A DNA stretch of 60,013 nucleotides from Marinilabiliaceae bacterium (GCA_021443545.1 JABUTU010000072.1:1-60013), one strand, 5' to 3'. Shown: positions 1-13,289, counted from the stretch's first letter. Notes: generated by a model not told the origin, from the letters alone. Numbers and translations are program-made.

Positions 1-1
1 T

Positions 2-322
2 TGGGGCGAAGAATGGAGAATGCCAACTTCGGACGAAATTAATGAATTATGTAACCTGATAAGCGAACCCAAAGAGATCAATGGCGTCAAAGGTCGTCTT
101 TTTCATGGTAAAAATGGTAATACATTGTTTGTTCCATTTGCAGGCTACCGTGACGGTTCGGAGCTCTACTACGCGGGTGGCCTCGGCTACTGCTGGTCGG
201 CGACGGCTCACGAGATTGATTGGCTCGCATTCAATCCGTTCGTGAACTCGGACGAAGCGTTCTTGTACTACAGCAATCGCTTTAGAGGACAGTCGGTGCG
301 CGCGGTGCTAAGGTCTAAATAG
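2..322 (+). CDS. C-terminal part of a FISUMP-type surface protein (partial at left edge)
   Basis: The reading frame is open from the first full codon of the window, so the gene begins outside it. The visible 106 residues start with WGEEWRMPTSDEI and end in GQSVRAVLRSK. This is the C-terminal module of the Fib_succ_major/DUF1566-like family, a C-type-lectin-like fold. It is a close relative of the end of the 20801-23104 gene: the stretch coding GRLFHGK and NTLFVP is nearly identical in DNA, as is the 3' flank, while the residues between GYRDGS and RGQSVRAV differ strongly. The 143-311 stretch is richer in G+C than the flanking DNA. The function is probably surface ligand binding, but the ligand is unknown and the N-terminal domains cannot be seen. 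Confidence 0.8.
   Translation, partial: WGEEWRMPTSDEINELCNLISEPKEINGVKGRLFHGKNGNTLFVPFAGYRDGSELYYAGGLGYCWSATAHEIDWLAFNPFVNSDEAFLYYSNRFRGQSVRAVLRSK
143..311 (+). other. Candidate hypervariable region (VR-like) of the FISUMP gene
   Basis: These codons align with 22922-23090. Conserved anchors are GxRxGSxLYxAG, WSA, DW and GQSVRAVL. Many differing codons change only at positions 1 and 2 and keep a final C or T (gac/tac, tac/ggc, tgc/tac, cac/atc, att/ggt), as expected if AAY codons of a template were randomised by a diversity-generating retroelement. Some third-position differences also exist, so this is an inference. Confidence 0.4.
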
Positions 323-336
323 GGAAGTTGTTTCCC
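322..336 (+). other. Small conserved hairpin right after the FISUMP stop codon
   Basis: GGGAA, a 5-nt loop and TTCCC begin at the last base of the stop codon. The same stem with a different loop occurs at 23104-23118. Diversity-generating retroelement targets usually carry a hairpin just downstream of the variable region, so this could be such a site, though the stem is short. Confidence 0.35.
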
Positions 337-379
337 GCATTCGATTTTTGTTCATTGAGGCGGGATTTGAAATAAAAAA

Positions 380-414
380 TCTTTGCAAGCACTCTGCTCG
401 CAAAGATTTTTTTT
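380..414 (+). terminator. Rho-independent terminator of the left FISUMP gene
   Basis: TCTTTGC and AGCA pair with TGCT and GCAAAGA around a CTC loop with one A/C mismatch, followed by eight T. A closely related terminator follows the paralogue at 23167-23198. Confidence 0.85.
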
Positions 415-460
415 AGTTAGTGTTTTTTGTCGTTATAACGAAATATCGAAATAACGAAAT

Positions 461-500
461 AAAACTCCCGGTTGCAACCATGTTGGTTGACACCCGGGAG
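461..500 (-). terminator. Terminator of the susG-susB unit
   Basis: Read on the minus strand, CTCCCGG...CCGGGAG encloses an inner CAACC/GGTTG stem and is followed by a T-rich run (A-rich on the plus strand at 455-464). It ends the leftward Sus transcription and converges with the FISUMP terminator. Confidence 0.75.
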
Positions 501-522
501 ACCTTTTATTATTTGAGATTGA

Positions 523-4649
<4,127 letters not shown>

Positions 4650-4672
4650 AATGCTACGATTTAAGTTGGACT

Positions 4673-4688
4673 TACATTTGCAAATGTA
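4673..4688 (-). promoter_or_regulatory. susG promoter: -7 box inside a 16-bp palindrome
   Basis: On the minus strand TACATTTG (complement of 4681-4688) fits the Bacteroidetes -7 consensus TAnnTTTG, 31 bp before the susG start. It is half of the perfect palindrome TACATTTGCAAATGTA. The -33 element is weak, as expected for a promoter needing an activator. Confidence 0.5.
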
Positions 4689-4753
4689 GATATGAAAAAT
4701 GAACTAAAAGGGGAGTTTTGTATGAATTCCGAGAGTAGTAGCGTGAAAATGTT

Positions 4754-4779
4754 CGCAATCGGTTGCGGAATCGTTTGCG
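4754..4779. promoter_or_regulatory. Two overlapping LacI/PurR-type operators upstream of susG
   Basis: CGCAATCGGTTGCG (4754-4767) and CGGAATCGTTTGCG (4766-4779) each match CGCAAACGTTTGCG at 12 of 14 positions and share two bases. Their centre is about 80 bp upstream of the predicted -7 box of susG, a position more typical of activation than of simple repression. Confidence 0.6.
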
Positions 4780-4876
4780 TCGGTAGGTTGTACGTCGATA
4801 ATCAGTTTGAGTAACAAAACAAGGGCGCATCACTTTTGATTGTGGTGAACCTCAGCTTTTAGTAATACGTTGGTTG

Positions 4877-5380
4877 TTAATAGACTACATTGCCGATATC
4901 GATTATTCGTTGAGATACTACAAGGTTTTGTCTTTTGATATTGGCGGGTGAAATTTCGTACAATAACTTTGCACCCTGCGTTACGAAACATATGCTGGCA
5001 CCAAAAGCGCATTGTCCCCCTTGTCCAGATACAAAGAGTGCCTTTTTACCTTCAATTGCTTGTGTAACTTTTGTTGCCTGATTTGCTTTGCTTTTGCCTA
5101 AATAGACTATCTGTGCGTCATCAATATCCTGAACTGTCGCTACCTCCTTTACAACGAGAGAGCGTGCTCCGATTCTTTTTGAGCCAAGTTTGTAGAGCTC
5201 ATTTGCCACTTCATTGTCACCTATAACGCAAATTAAAAGACTCTTTGAAGCATCTTCTACAGGCCAGTTTGTGCTCTTGGCAAAGTTGTATATAAATAAA
5301 GCCTGAAACTGTGCCATTTGGGCTCTGCTAACCATGCTGAGCGAAAGAAAGGGTATTATCAGAAGAATATACTTTTTCAT
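4877..5380 (-). CDS. YfiR/DUF4154-like periplasmic protein
   Basis: A 167-residue protein with a signal peptide (MKKYILLIIPFLSLSMVSRA). The frame extends 41 codons further upstream, but Met at 5380 gives a clean signal peptide and is the preferred start. The mature part (AQFQALFIYNFAKSTNWP, then ICVIGDN, and QNLVVSQRIIDIG near the end) fits the YfiR/DUF4154 family. YfiR in Pseudomonas is a periplasmic repressor of a diguanylate cyclase; many Bacteroidetes members lie beside sensor kinases. Here it stands alone between susF and susG, with no partner kinase or cyclase nearby. No role in starch use has been shown. The coding strand is the same as the sus genes, but terminators and promoters separate it from them. 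Confidence 0.75.
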   Translation of the reverse strand: MKKYILLIIPFLSLSMVSRAQMAQFQALFIYNFAKSTNWPVEDASKSLLICVIGDNEVANELYKLGSKRIGARSLVVKEVATVQDIDDAQIVYLGKSKANQATKVTQAIEGKKALFVSGQGGQCAFGASICFVTQGAKLLYEISPANIKRQNLVVSQRIIDIGNVVY

Positions 5381-5785
5381 TTTATGTCTGTTCGATGACT
5401 TGCTCTTTTGCTGCTTATCTCTTGCGAGGTCACAGAGAGAACTTGTTCTCGCTATAATAGTCTCTGTGCGTAAATACTTGGTATACAAGTTGGTATAGAG
5501 CATGATATTGTGGCAATAATAATTGAGTTCCTTTCCATTTTTGTTTTATTAATAGTACTGATAGTCTTATGTTTGTGGGTACAACTAACAATTACGTTCC
5601 TCACCTTTTTTCGTTTTTTTTACGTATATTGTTGCATGTATAGTGCATATTTTTGATGTGTATAAGATATTGTGTGAGCGGATTTTTTATGCAATATTAA
5701 GTTGCTAAAGATAAAGAAAGAGGGTGTATCAAGATTTTCATCTTGGTACACCCCCTCAACGATTGTATATAAAAATAGAGGTTTG
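5381..5785. other. Intergenic region between the YfiR-like gene and susF
   Basis: 405 bp without a credible gene. It holds the susF terminator (5715-5757) and very AT-rich DNA at 5520-5700. The promoter of the YfiR-like gene must be here, but no convincing -33/-7 pair was found. Confidence 0.6.
5715..5757 (-). terminator. Terminator of susC-D-E-F
   Basis: The arms at 5720-5735 and 5740-5757 (GAGGGTGTATCAAGAT and its near reverse complement) form a long stem with a 4-nt loop, with a T-rich run on the minus-strand side. It lies 29 bp after the susF stop. Confidence 0.8.
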
Positions 5786-7243
5786 TTAGTTTTTCTTTAT
5801 CGTACAATGACTATTGCCATTGTAAGTAGGATAGAGCGTAATAGTGTAGTTGCCAGCCTCGCTGATTGCCATGTCGCTGCCATCTCCCCAGAGAGAGTCT
5901 GGTGTGCCACCAAGGTTGAGTGCCCAGTCGTGGTTGATGCGGAACTTGAAGCTTGCAGCTATGAGGTCAGTTGTGACGCTCCAACTCATTGTTGCGGCAT
6001 CAAATGTCATATCAATATCAGTATCCCAGTCAGGATTTCCAATGATTGAAATCACTGTTACCTCTGTTCGCTTATATGTCTTTGCTGCAAGGTCCAGTTC
6101 TACATAATAGAATTTAGCTTGAGAACCCTCGTCGATGTTAGGACCATCGGCTACGATAGTACCTTCGGTATCGCCCTTGCCGAATTGTCCTTTGTCCCAA
6201 GTAGGGTAGTTCGTGATTTTCCATCCCCACTCACCGCCGAGTGTGACGTAACCAGCATACTTGCCATTTAGGTTAGATGGATCAACAGCTCCGATGATAT
6301 TGTTCTCAAAACCCCATCCGTTAGCATCTCCTGGGAAGTATGCGAACTTGCTGTCGAAAGAGACTGGTTTGACAGAGTATGTGTATTCCATCATATTGAG
6401 AGTAATCTCATAGAAGAGTGCTCCGTCATCAGCAGGCATACACATAGCCTGTGCATTGCTGTTTATCAAGGTTCCTTCAAGTGATGAGTCGCCATCCTTC
6501 TCGCATCCAAGTAGCGCATTCCAGTTTTCGTCAGCTATGGTTGAGAGAGGGGCTATCTTGAAGTAGTTTGCTTTACGTGTTCCATCATCGTTTTTAGGAG
6601 CAGGAACAACGACTTTGAAGACAGGATCGTCATAAACACTCTTGCTGTCATCGCTACGCTTAAAGAGGAAGTCGTCGTTACAATTAGCAAAACTCCAACC
6701 ATTGCTCTCACCGATGAAATAGTATTTACTCTCAATGACAGGAGCAGTAGGAGTTACGGCAACTTTAGCAGTTGTTGTGTACGCTGTATAGAACTGGTTG
6801 CTTATGGAGTAGACCATCTTATCAATGATGTAGAACTCTCGAGTTTCAGGAGCTTTGCCGAAAGCATTAGTTACCATGTTCTGAAGTTGGTCTGCAGTGA
6901 TGATAATGTTAGAGCCTTCGACTGAGAATGCGTTATCCTCTGCTGTGTAGTAGACAGTAGCAGAAGTATGCTCCTCTTGTTGGCTGATAGCAATGTTATG
7001 GCTTACATTCGCATTTGCAGGCAATGAATATGCCATGCTGATGGAGTAGGTGTCACCACTATTAGCATCTGCCAAGTTTACATTTGAGAAGGAAGGAGTA
7101 GCAGTCAGACCCAAGTCGATAACGTTCTCCTGTGAATATGTCTGTTTCTCGGAAGTTTTAGTCCAATTGTCATAAGTCTCGTCATCGCAACTAACGAAAC
7201 CAATGGCAGCAAGACCAAGAGCCGATAATATCAATCTATTCAT
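5786..7243 (-). CDS. susF: SusF-like starch-binding outer-membrane lipoprotein
   Basis: 485 residues, the same length as B. thetaiotaomicron SusF. The lipobox is GFVSC (Cys19). Residues 20-165 form a SusE/F N-terminal Ig-like domain. Three carbohydrate-binding modules follow, each opening with a similar strand: about 174-295 (YYFIGESNGW), 300-393 (AYFPGDANGW) and 397-485 (ISIIGNPDW). Conserved Trp residues in each module are consistent with stacking on glucose rings. The protein is non-catalytic and holds starch at the surface for SusG and SusC. It is the last gene of susC-D-E-F, 77 bp after susE. Confidence 0.92.
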   Translation of the reverse strand: MNRLILSALGLAAIGFVSCDDETYDNWTKTSEKQTYSQENVIDLGLTATPSFSNVNLADANSGDTYSISMAYSLPANANVSHNIAISQQEEHTSATVYYTAEDNAFSVEGSNIIITADQLQNMVTNAFGKAPETREFYIIDKMVYSISNQFYTAYTTTAKVAVTPTAPVIESKYYFIGESNGWSFANCNDDFLFKRSDDSKSVYDDPVFKVVVPAPKNDDGTRKANYFKIAPLSTIADENWNALLGCEKDGDSSLEGTLINSNAQAMCMPADDGALFYEITLNMMEYTYSVKPVSFDSKFAYFPGDANGWGFENNIIGAVDPSNLNGKYAGYVTLGGEWGWKITNYPTWDKGQFGKGDTEGTIVADGPNIDEGSQAKFYYVELDLAAKTYKRTEVTVISIIGNPDWDTDIDMTFDAATMSWSVTTDLIAASFKFRINHDWALNLGGTPDSLWGDGSDMAISEAGNYTITLYPTYNGNSHCTIKKN

Positions 7244-7277
7244 ATTATTTGTATTTAGGATTTATGCCTTTGAATAA

Positions 7278-7302
7278 GCAGGGACAAGGGGACTGTCCCT
7301 GC
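7278..7302 (-). promoter_or_regulatory. Intercistronic hairpin between susE and susF
   Basis: GCAGGGACA and TGTCCCTGC form a perfect 9-bp stem with a 7-nt loop, not followed by a T run. It may stabilise the upstream mRNA segment or lower susF expression relative to susC-D-E. Confidence 0.55.
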
Positions 7303-7320
7303 GTATTTATTCGTCAGTTA

Positions 7321-8487
7321 TTATTTTACGATAGTGTAAGACTTGTCTATATCGTTATAGTACACCTTTGTAGGTGTCTCGCATACCTCGGCTGGTAAAA
7401 CGAAGTTCTTGTCGCCATCGATTTCATACGTTACGCCTGTGCCGCAGTAGATGCTTGAAGCCTGTTCAGGACCAATCCAATTTGGATTTAGTTTGAATTT
7501 AATGAAACCATCTGTCTCGGCATCTGTTCCTGCTACGTCTGAAATAGCTGGAATCTCATAGAACCATATATGGTTATTGACGCCATCAACTACGTTTACA
7601 GCCTTCATAGGTGTTGCATCGGCTGACCAGCCCTGGAAGTTTCCTGATATGAACATTCCGCTGACAACCTCTGGGGCATCTCCAGTGTATTCCGTGATAG
7701 ATATTCCTGCGACATCTTCTGGGTCCATTGTGACTACATAGTATCCATCGGCTGGAACGGTTATATTGCCAGAACCGCCATCGTTTACGGCAAATGAGCC
7801 CCAAGCATCTCCCTGACCAATCTGATCATCCCATTTTCCTGGGAACTTAACCATCTTGAAGCCAGCAGATGTAAGGAATACTGTCGACTGGAACTTGCTC
7901 ATGTCAGCACTATAAGCCATAGGGTAGACTTGGTCGCCACCCCAAGAACCATCAGCTATGCATGAACCGATGAACCACCAGATAGCTGGAGTCTCTTTAG
8001 CTGCATTAGGGTCGAAGAAGTAAGGCTTGAAGTTCATCTTGACAGCATTTGAGTAGGTCTTTTCAGAACCCACGGTAGCTATCATTCTGATGTATACCGA
8101 TTGAACCTCTGGTGTTGCATCTTTTTCGTAACCGAAAATAGAGTTGAGGGCAGCGTTAATCTCCTTGACGCCTATCTCGATTGAGTTGACAGTTGAAGTG
8201 AATGCATCCAATGTGTATGATTCATTATCACCGAAAGATTCGCTCTTACTGATTTGTGTCATGTATGTCTGCACACAAGGGAATCCGAAATAGGCCTCCT
8301 CGTATGTGAGTACTATCATATCGCTACTTGCCTTAAGGTCGAGAGGCAAGTTCGCTGTTGATGGGGTGAAGAGTTGGAATGTCTCAGGCACCTCTATTGT
8401 AGGATTAGCATCGCGGTCTGATTCACAAGCTGTGAAAAGCAAGTTGCTCGCCAATGCTGCAATACACCATATTAATATTTTTTTCAT
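7321..8487 (-). CDS. susE: SusE-like starch-binding outer-membrane lipoprotein
   Basis: 388 residues, against 387 for B. thetaiotaomicron SusE. The lipobox is LFTAC (Cys21). An N-terminal SusE domain (about 30-170) is followed by two binding modules, starting near WWFIGSCIADGSWGG and near MFISGNFQGWS. It is non-catalytic and binds maltooligosaccharide or starch at the surface. The start is 23 bp after the susD stop. With susF it makes the paired two-module and three-module arrangement of the classical Sus system. Confidence 0.92.
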   Translation of the reverse strand: MKKILIWCIAALASNLLFTACESDRDANPTIEVPETFQLFTPSTANLPLDLKASSDMIVLTYEEAYFGFPCVQTYMTQISKSESFGDNESYTLDAFTSTVNSIEIGVKEINAALNSIFGYEKDATPEVQSVYIRMIATVGSEKTYSNAVKMNFKPYFFDPNAAKETPAIWWFIGSCIADGSWGGDQVYPMAYSADMSKFQSTVFLTSAGFKMVKFPGKWDDQIGQGDAWGSFAVNDGGSGNITVPADGYYVVTMDPEDVAGISITEYTGDAPEVVSGMFISGNFQGWSADATPMKAVNVVDGVNNHIWFYEIPAISDVAGTDAETDGFIKFKLNPNWIGPEQASSIYCGTGVTYEIDGDKNFVLPAEVCETPTKVYYNDIDKSYTIVK

Positions 8488-8510
8488 CGTAAATCGTATT
8501 AATAGTGTTA

Positions 8511-10133
8511 TTAATAACCAGGGTTCTGTTTCAGGTTGTCGTTTGCTATCAAGTCAGACGAAGGAATAGGGAACAACTTGGCAGTCTCTTTGAGAGATGT
8601 GCCATTAGCGACGCCACCTTTCCACTCCCATAGGTATGAAGCTCCTGTGTAGAGGTCCCAACGGATGAGGTCGGTGCGACGGCGTCCTTCGAAGAAGAAT
8701 TCGCGGCACCACTCATCAATAATCTCCTGACCATCTGCAGAGATTGAGTTTACTTTATGCCCGCAGTTGATTCTCACGTTTGCACGAGCCTGTAGCTCTT
8801 GAATCTTCTTGAGAGCCTCTTCGCTATTTCCGAGACGATACTGTGCCTCTGCGTATGTCAGAAGGGCCTCTGCATAGCGCATGATGAAGACGTCGATGTC
8901 GGGGAACTGAGCATGAGAACCAGCTTCGCCATTGATTTTGTTGTTATGGTACTTGGTAACAGCATAACCATTCTTGAATGTACCGAGGTCAGATGCTGAT
9001 GAGAACTGTCTACCCTCTGAGCAGAAGAGTGCGCGGTCGTCACCTGCAACTGCTACTATGCCATCGGTGTAGAGCCCAGCACTATTAGCTTCTGTAAGGC
9101 TAAACTTGCTTGAAAGCTGAGATGTGGCACGGTTACCTCCCCAATTCTCCTTAGTGTTGTTAGAGGTTACCGTCGAACTAATCTTCATATCGGTGTCCCA
9201 GCATGATGCCATAAGGAACATAGATGCACCCCATGTGTTCATGTGAGCTCCCTCCATCTTAACAGCAAAGATAGCCTCTTCGTTTGCTCCGTTGGTGCCG
9301 TTATCTCCCATAAAGAGTTTCTGGTAGCCACTAAAACCATTCTGCGCATCACTGCTCAACTTGTATACGCCGAGGTCGATAACACGCTTGGCTGCGTCAG
9401 ATGCCTTCTGCCATTGTGCTGTGCCTGTGTAGACCTTAGCATTAAGGTATATTCGGGCAAGAAGCATATCAGCTGCAGCTTTGTTGAAACGCCCATAATT
9501 AGCATCAGTCTCCTTAAGGGCTTTAGCTTCGAGAAGGTCAGGCATGGCCTCATTCAGCTCCTTCTCAATAAAGTTGTAGAGGTCTGTACCATTTGTCTGT
9601 ATTGGTTTTTCGCTCGATACAGTCGTTGCAAATGGAACATTGCCTCCCCATCCATCAAGGAGAATAGAGTAGTAATATGCGCGGAGAGCTCTGACTTCTG
9701 CCGTGTATGTAGCGTTGTAGCCAGCAGCCTCTTGAAGGTAGAAGTTACATGTTGTGATAGCCACATACAGACGGTTATATAGTCCGTTCAGCATAGGGTG
9801 GTCAGAACCCATTGTGCCAAAGTCGTAGGTGTCGATGCCCGCATCACCCCATCCACAGACTGCCTCGTCAGAGGTCAGTTCCTGCGAGTTCCACAACTGA
9901 CGGATAAGTCCTGACGTACCACCATCAAGGTCATCGATGTCAATATTTCCGTCGTTTGTCTCCTGTCCTGAAAGGGCCAGGTGAGCATAGCACTTATTAA
10001 GAAGGGCGTCATAGTCAGGTGTCATCAATGTACTTGGGTCGATAGGCGTAACATCGAGGTCGTCGGTGCAGGCACTGTTAAATCCCAATAGAGCAACTGA
10101 AGCTACGGCAGGTAATATATATCTTAGTTTCAT
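8511..10133 (-). CDS. susD: SusD-like starch-binding lipoprotein (RagB/SusD family)
   Basis: 540 residues with lipobox NSAC (Cys22). The fold is the TPR-containing SusD type: the N-terminal segment holds ALRAYYYSILLDGWGGNVP, and the C-terminal part has RYAEALLTYAEAQ, EALKKIQELQARA and EFFFEGRRRTDLIRW, all family hallmarks. It caps the SusC barrel and delivers bound oligosaccharide. It is placed directly downstream of susC (30 bp), as in nearly all SusC/D pairs. Confidence 0.95.
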   Translation of the reverse strand: MKLRYILPAVASVALLGFNSACTDDLDVTPIDPSTLMTPDYDALLNKCYAHLALSGQETNDGNIDIDDLDGGTSGLIRQLWNSQELTSDEAVCGWGDAGIDTYDFGTMGSDHPMLNGLYNRLYVAITTCNFYLQEAAGYNATYTAEVRALRAYYYSILLDGWGGNVPFATTVSSEKPIQTNGTDLYNFIEKELNEAMPDLLEAKALKETDANYGRFNKAAADMLLARIYLNAKVYTGTAQWQKASDAAKRVIDLGVYKLSSDAQNGFSGYQKLFMGDNGTNGANEEAIFAVKMEGAHMNTWGASMFLMASCWDTDMKISSTVTSNNTKENWGGNRATSQLSSKFSLTEANSAGLYTDGIVAVAGDDRALFCSEGRQFSSASDLGTFKNGYAVTKYHNNKINGEAGSHAQFPDIDVFIMRYAEALLTYAEAQYRLGNSEEALKKIQELQARANVRINCGHKVNSISADGQEIIDEWCREFFFEGRRRTDLIRWDLYTGASYLWEWKGGVANGTSLKETAKLFPIPSSDLIANDNLKQNPGY

Positions 10134-10163
10134 TGTCGTATTATTTTAATTTGTTGCCGTTTG

Positions 10164-13100
10164 TTAGAAGTTAAGACTCAAACCAAGCAAGCCGGTGAAT
10201 GGACGTGGGTAAACACTTCTGTCAATGCCATCGCTAACTTCTGGATCAATGCCATCATACTTCGTAATTGTGAATACGTTCGAGCCTGCGATGTATACTC
10301 GGCCGTCAAGTTTGCCAAACAACTTGTTGAAGCTGTAACCGAGTGTTATATTGTCGCATTTGAGGAATGAAGCGTTCTGGACGTAGTAGTCGGAGAGAAG
10401 ACGTTTCATGTCATTAGTCTGGCAGCCGTTCTCAACAGCCTCCTTGATTGTGTTCGTCAGATAACCACTGAGCCACATTGTAGAGCCTGAAACATTGGCA
10501 CGGTCACTTGATACGTCGTTGTACACATAGTTGCCAATGCTTGAGCGTAGAGAGAAGCTGAAGTCAATGTTGTTGAATACGAGTTTTGAAGTAAATCCAA
10601 ATGTTATAGGAGCAGCTGCCTGCTTGTAGATATACTTGTCGGCCTCGTTGATGATGTTGTCACCATTACGGTCTACAACAACTCCCTCCAGCATCTTGCC
10701 ATCCTTGTCGTATGCCTGTTGGTATACAAGGAACGAATTGATTGAGTGACCTTTCATGTGAGCCTGGCAGTTAGAACCTGTACCAGCTGAGATGCCACCC
10801 GTCTCAACATAATAGTCGTCATCACCGATGAGTTCTGTGATTTCATTGTCGTTATATGTGTAGTTGGCGCCAAGCTCCCAAACGACATCACTCGTTGAAA
10901 TTACTTTGCCTGTTACAGCAATCTCAATACCTGTATTTTCAAGAGAACCAATGTTTGATGTCACTTTATTCTTGAAGTTTGTGCCTACAGGAACAGATAC
11001 TGTATTAATGAGGTCTGTTGTCTTTCTCAGGTAATAGTCGATGCTACCATTGATGCGCTGATTCAAGAAGCCGAAGTCGAGACCAACGTTATATGTGGTG
11101 GTTGTCTCCCATGTGAGGTCTGGGTTGTATGCGTTAGGACGATACATAGCGCCAACGCCATCCTTGCCAGCATCTACTACTGAGTAGTAGTAATCTGAAT
11201 TTGGGTTGGAATGGAATGAAGCGAAGTAGTTATAGTCGCCTATGCCCTCCTGCTGACCTGTCTGACCATAACCGAGACGTAATTTCAAATCGCTCATCAT
11301 ATCAACGTCCTTAAGGAATGCCTCTTCCTTGATACGCCATCCGAATGCTACAGAAGGGAATAATGCCCAATGATCCTTGAAACGTGATGAACCATCATAG
11401 CGAACAGTGGCAGTCAGAAGATAACGGTCGAGGAGCGAGTAGTTGGCACGACCGAAGAACGATACAATGAAGTTCTCTGTAGCCCATGAGTATGGCTTCT
11501 CATTGTATTTCTCTCCTGCATTAGTCTTATGTGTAGCCTGGTAGAAACCACTGCCGAGGCTCTCGCCCTCGCGGTGGAACTGTTGCCATTCGTAACCACC
11601 CATGATGTCGAAATGCTGTCCTGCCGTATCGAAGTCATGTGAGTATTGGAGGTATGCTGAGAGTGAGAGGTTCTTCTTGTCGGTCTGATCCCAACCATTC
11701 CATCCGTAGTAGTAGTTAGATGTAGAATACGGAGATATGATGGTTGTCTGCTTGCCTGTTGACCAGTCGCCTCCAAGACTTACATGAGCGCGAAGGTCTT
11801 CGAAACCATGGAACTTATAGTCGAGTTCCAGACTACCAATGAATGCCTTTGAAATTGCTGAGTCATCTTTCAGGTCGATGAGAGCACGAGGGTTACCTGG
11901 AGCCAATGAGTTGTTGGTATCAAGCCATGAGTCGTCGTTGAATGTTCCCTTGCCCCAATTAGCCCACTGGAAATAGCCGTTGAAGTTGTTGAAACGAGCG
12001 TCATCAGCCGCTACGCGAACTGGCTTGGTAGGGTCCATACGAAGAGATGCCCCAATCGCATCAGTGTTGGCATATATGGTCTTTGCATACATCAGTTTGG
12101 CTGACGCATTAACAGAGAGGTGGTCCTCAAGGAATTTAGGTGATACGTTGACTGAGATTGTTCCACGACGGAAGTCTGAAGTGTCGAGGATACCCTCCTG
12201 GCCTGTGTAGCCGAGCGAAACTCGGTATGGCATATTCTTTGTGCCACCAGCCAATGTGAGGTTATGGTCGGTAGAGAGTGCTGTGCGATAGATCTCCTCT
12301 TGCCAGTCGGTGTTGTAGATGACTGGTGTCTCACCCTCCTTCGCATATCCGAGATTTGCTACAGCTTCGCTGTCGACACCATATAGGTCGGTTATGTATT
12401 TTGCATACTCATCACCTGACATCACTTCACGAAGTTTCTTCTTCATAGAGAAACCGACATTGCCATTGTACGAAATCTGAAGGCTCTGTCCCGCCTTACC
12501 CTTCTTTGTAGTAATGATAATGACACCATTTGAACCACGCGAACCATAGATGGCGGTAGCTGAAGCATCCTTGAGAACAGTGAATGTCTCAATATCTGCT
12601 GGGTTTACCATTGAGAGAGGGTTAGAAAGTCCCTTGATGCCTTGGTTGTCCATTGCGAGACCATCTATAACGATGAGCGGGTCGTTGGATGCATTCAGTG
12701 AAGAACCTCCGCGTACGCGTATGGTAGCACCCGAGCCAGGGGCACCTGATGCTGTCGTTACATTAACACCAGCAATCTTACCTTGCATCATGTCTTGTGC
12801 GTTTGTGACAAGACCTTTATTCATCTCATCAGGTTTGATAGCTGTCACCGAACCCGTCAGGTCGTTCTTCTTCTGAACACCATATCCGATTACGACAACA
12901 TCTTCAAGGTTCTGTGTGTCAGACACGAGATCAATATTCAGGGTGTTTGAAGCTTGAGCTTCTTGTGTTGTATAACCAATAAAAGAGAAGACAATGATGT
13001 CGCCTTGGTTACACTTGATTTCATACTCTCCGTCGAAATTGGTGACGGTACCTGTTGTGGTGCCCTTAATCAGGACATTTACACCAGGAAGAGGACTCTT

Positions 13101-13217
13101 GTCAGCTGCATCTTGCACTATACCTTTTACGGTTATATTTTGTGCAGATGCAACAGTCATGCTGATTAGTGCCATAAATAGCACTAATAGCATACGGACT
13201 GAATTTTTTCCTTTCAT
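10164..13217 (-). CDS. susC: SusC-like TonB-dependent outer-membrane transporter
   Basis: 1017 residues. A signal peptide (ends ASAQ) is followed by a carboxypeptidase-regulatory-like beta domain (about 28-115), the plug (IRVRGGSSLNASNDPLIVIDG, then ATAIYGSRGSNGVIIITTK), and a 22-strand barrel ending in the aromatic GLLGLSLNF. It imports maltooligosaccharides cut by SusG, powered by TonB. It is the first gene of susC-D-E-F, with a 187-bp leader holding a -7 box and an operator. No anti-sigma/ECF pair lies nearby, so control by the DNA-binding protein of the upstream operator is more likely. Confidence 0.95.
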   Translation of the reverse strand: MKGKNSVRMLLVLFMALISMTVASAQNITVKGIVQDAADKSPLPGVNVLIKGTTTGTVTNFDGEYEIKCNQGDIIVFSFIGYTTQEAQASNTLNIDLVSDTQNLEDVVVIGYGVQKKNDLTGSVTAIKPDEMNKGLVTNAQDMMQGKIAGVNVTTASGAPGSGATIRVRGGSSLNASNDPLIVIDGLAMDNQGIKGLSNPLSMVNPADIETFTVLKDASATAIYGSRGSNGVIIITTKKGKAGQSLQISYNGNVGFSMKKKLREVMSGDEYAKYITDLYGVDSEAVANLGYAKEGETPVIYNTDWQEEIYRTALSTDHNLTLAGGTKNMPYRVSLGYTGQEGILDTSDFRRGTISVNVSPKFLEDHLSVNASAKLMYAKTIYANTDAIGASLRMDPTKPVRVAADDARFNNFNGYFQWANWGKGTFNDDSWLDTNNSLAPGNPRALIDLKDDSAISKAFIGSLELDYKFHGFEDLRAHVSLGGDWSTGKQTTIISPYSTSNYYYGWNGWDQTDKKNLSLSAYLQYSHDFDTAGQHFDIMGGYEWQQFHREGESLGSGFYQATHKTNAGEKYNEKPYSWATENFIVSFFGRANYSLLDRYLLTATVRYDGSSRFKDHWALFPSVAFGWRIKEEAFLKDVDMMSDLKLRLGYGQTGQQEGIGDYNYFASFHSNPNSDYYYSVVDAGKDGVGAMYRPNAYNPDLTWETTTTYNVGLDFGFLNQRINGSIDYYLRKTTDLINTVSVPVGTNFKNKVTSNIGSLENTGIEIAVTGKVISTSDVVWELGANYTYNDNEITELIGDDDYYVETGGISAGTGSNCQAHMKGHSINSFLVYQQAYDKDGKMLEGVVVDRNGDNIINEADKYIYKQAAAPITFGFTSKLVFNNIDFSFSLRSSIGNYVYNDVSSDRANVSGSTMWLSGYLTNTIKEAVENGCQTNDMKRLLSDYYVQNASFLKCDNITLGYSFNKLFGKLDGRVYIAGSNVFTITKYDGIDPEVSDGIDRSVYPRPFTGLLGLSLNF

Positions 13218-13289
13218 ACTGCGGTAGATAAAATTAAGGTAATATTTAATTATTTATATTGTATTCCTGTTTTGGAACCTCTTTCGATG

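Noticed and set aside
9243-9782. 179-codon plus-strand frame inside susD
   Set aside because: It is antisense to conserved SusD motifs and has no signals of its own.
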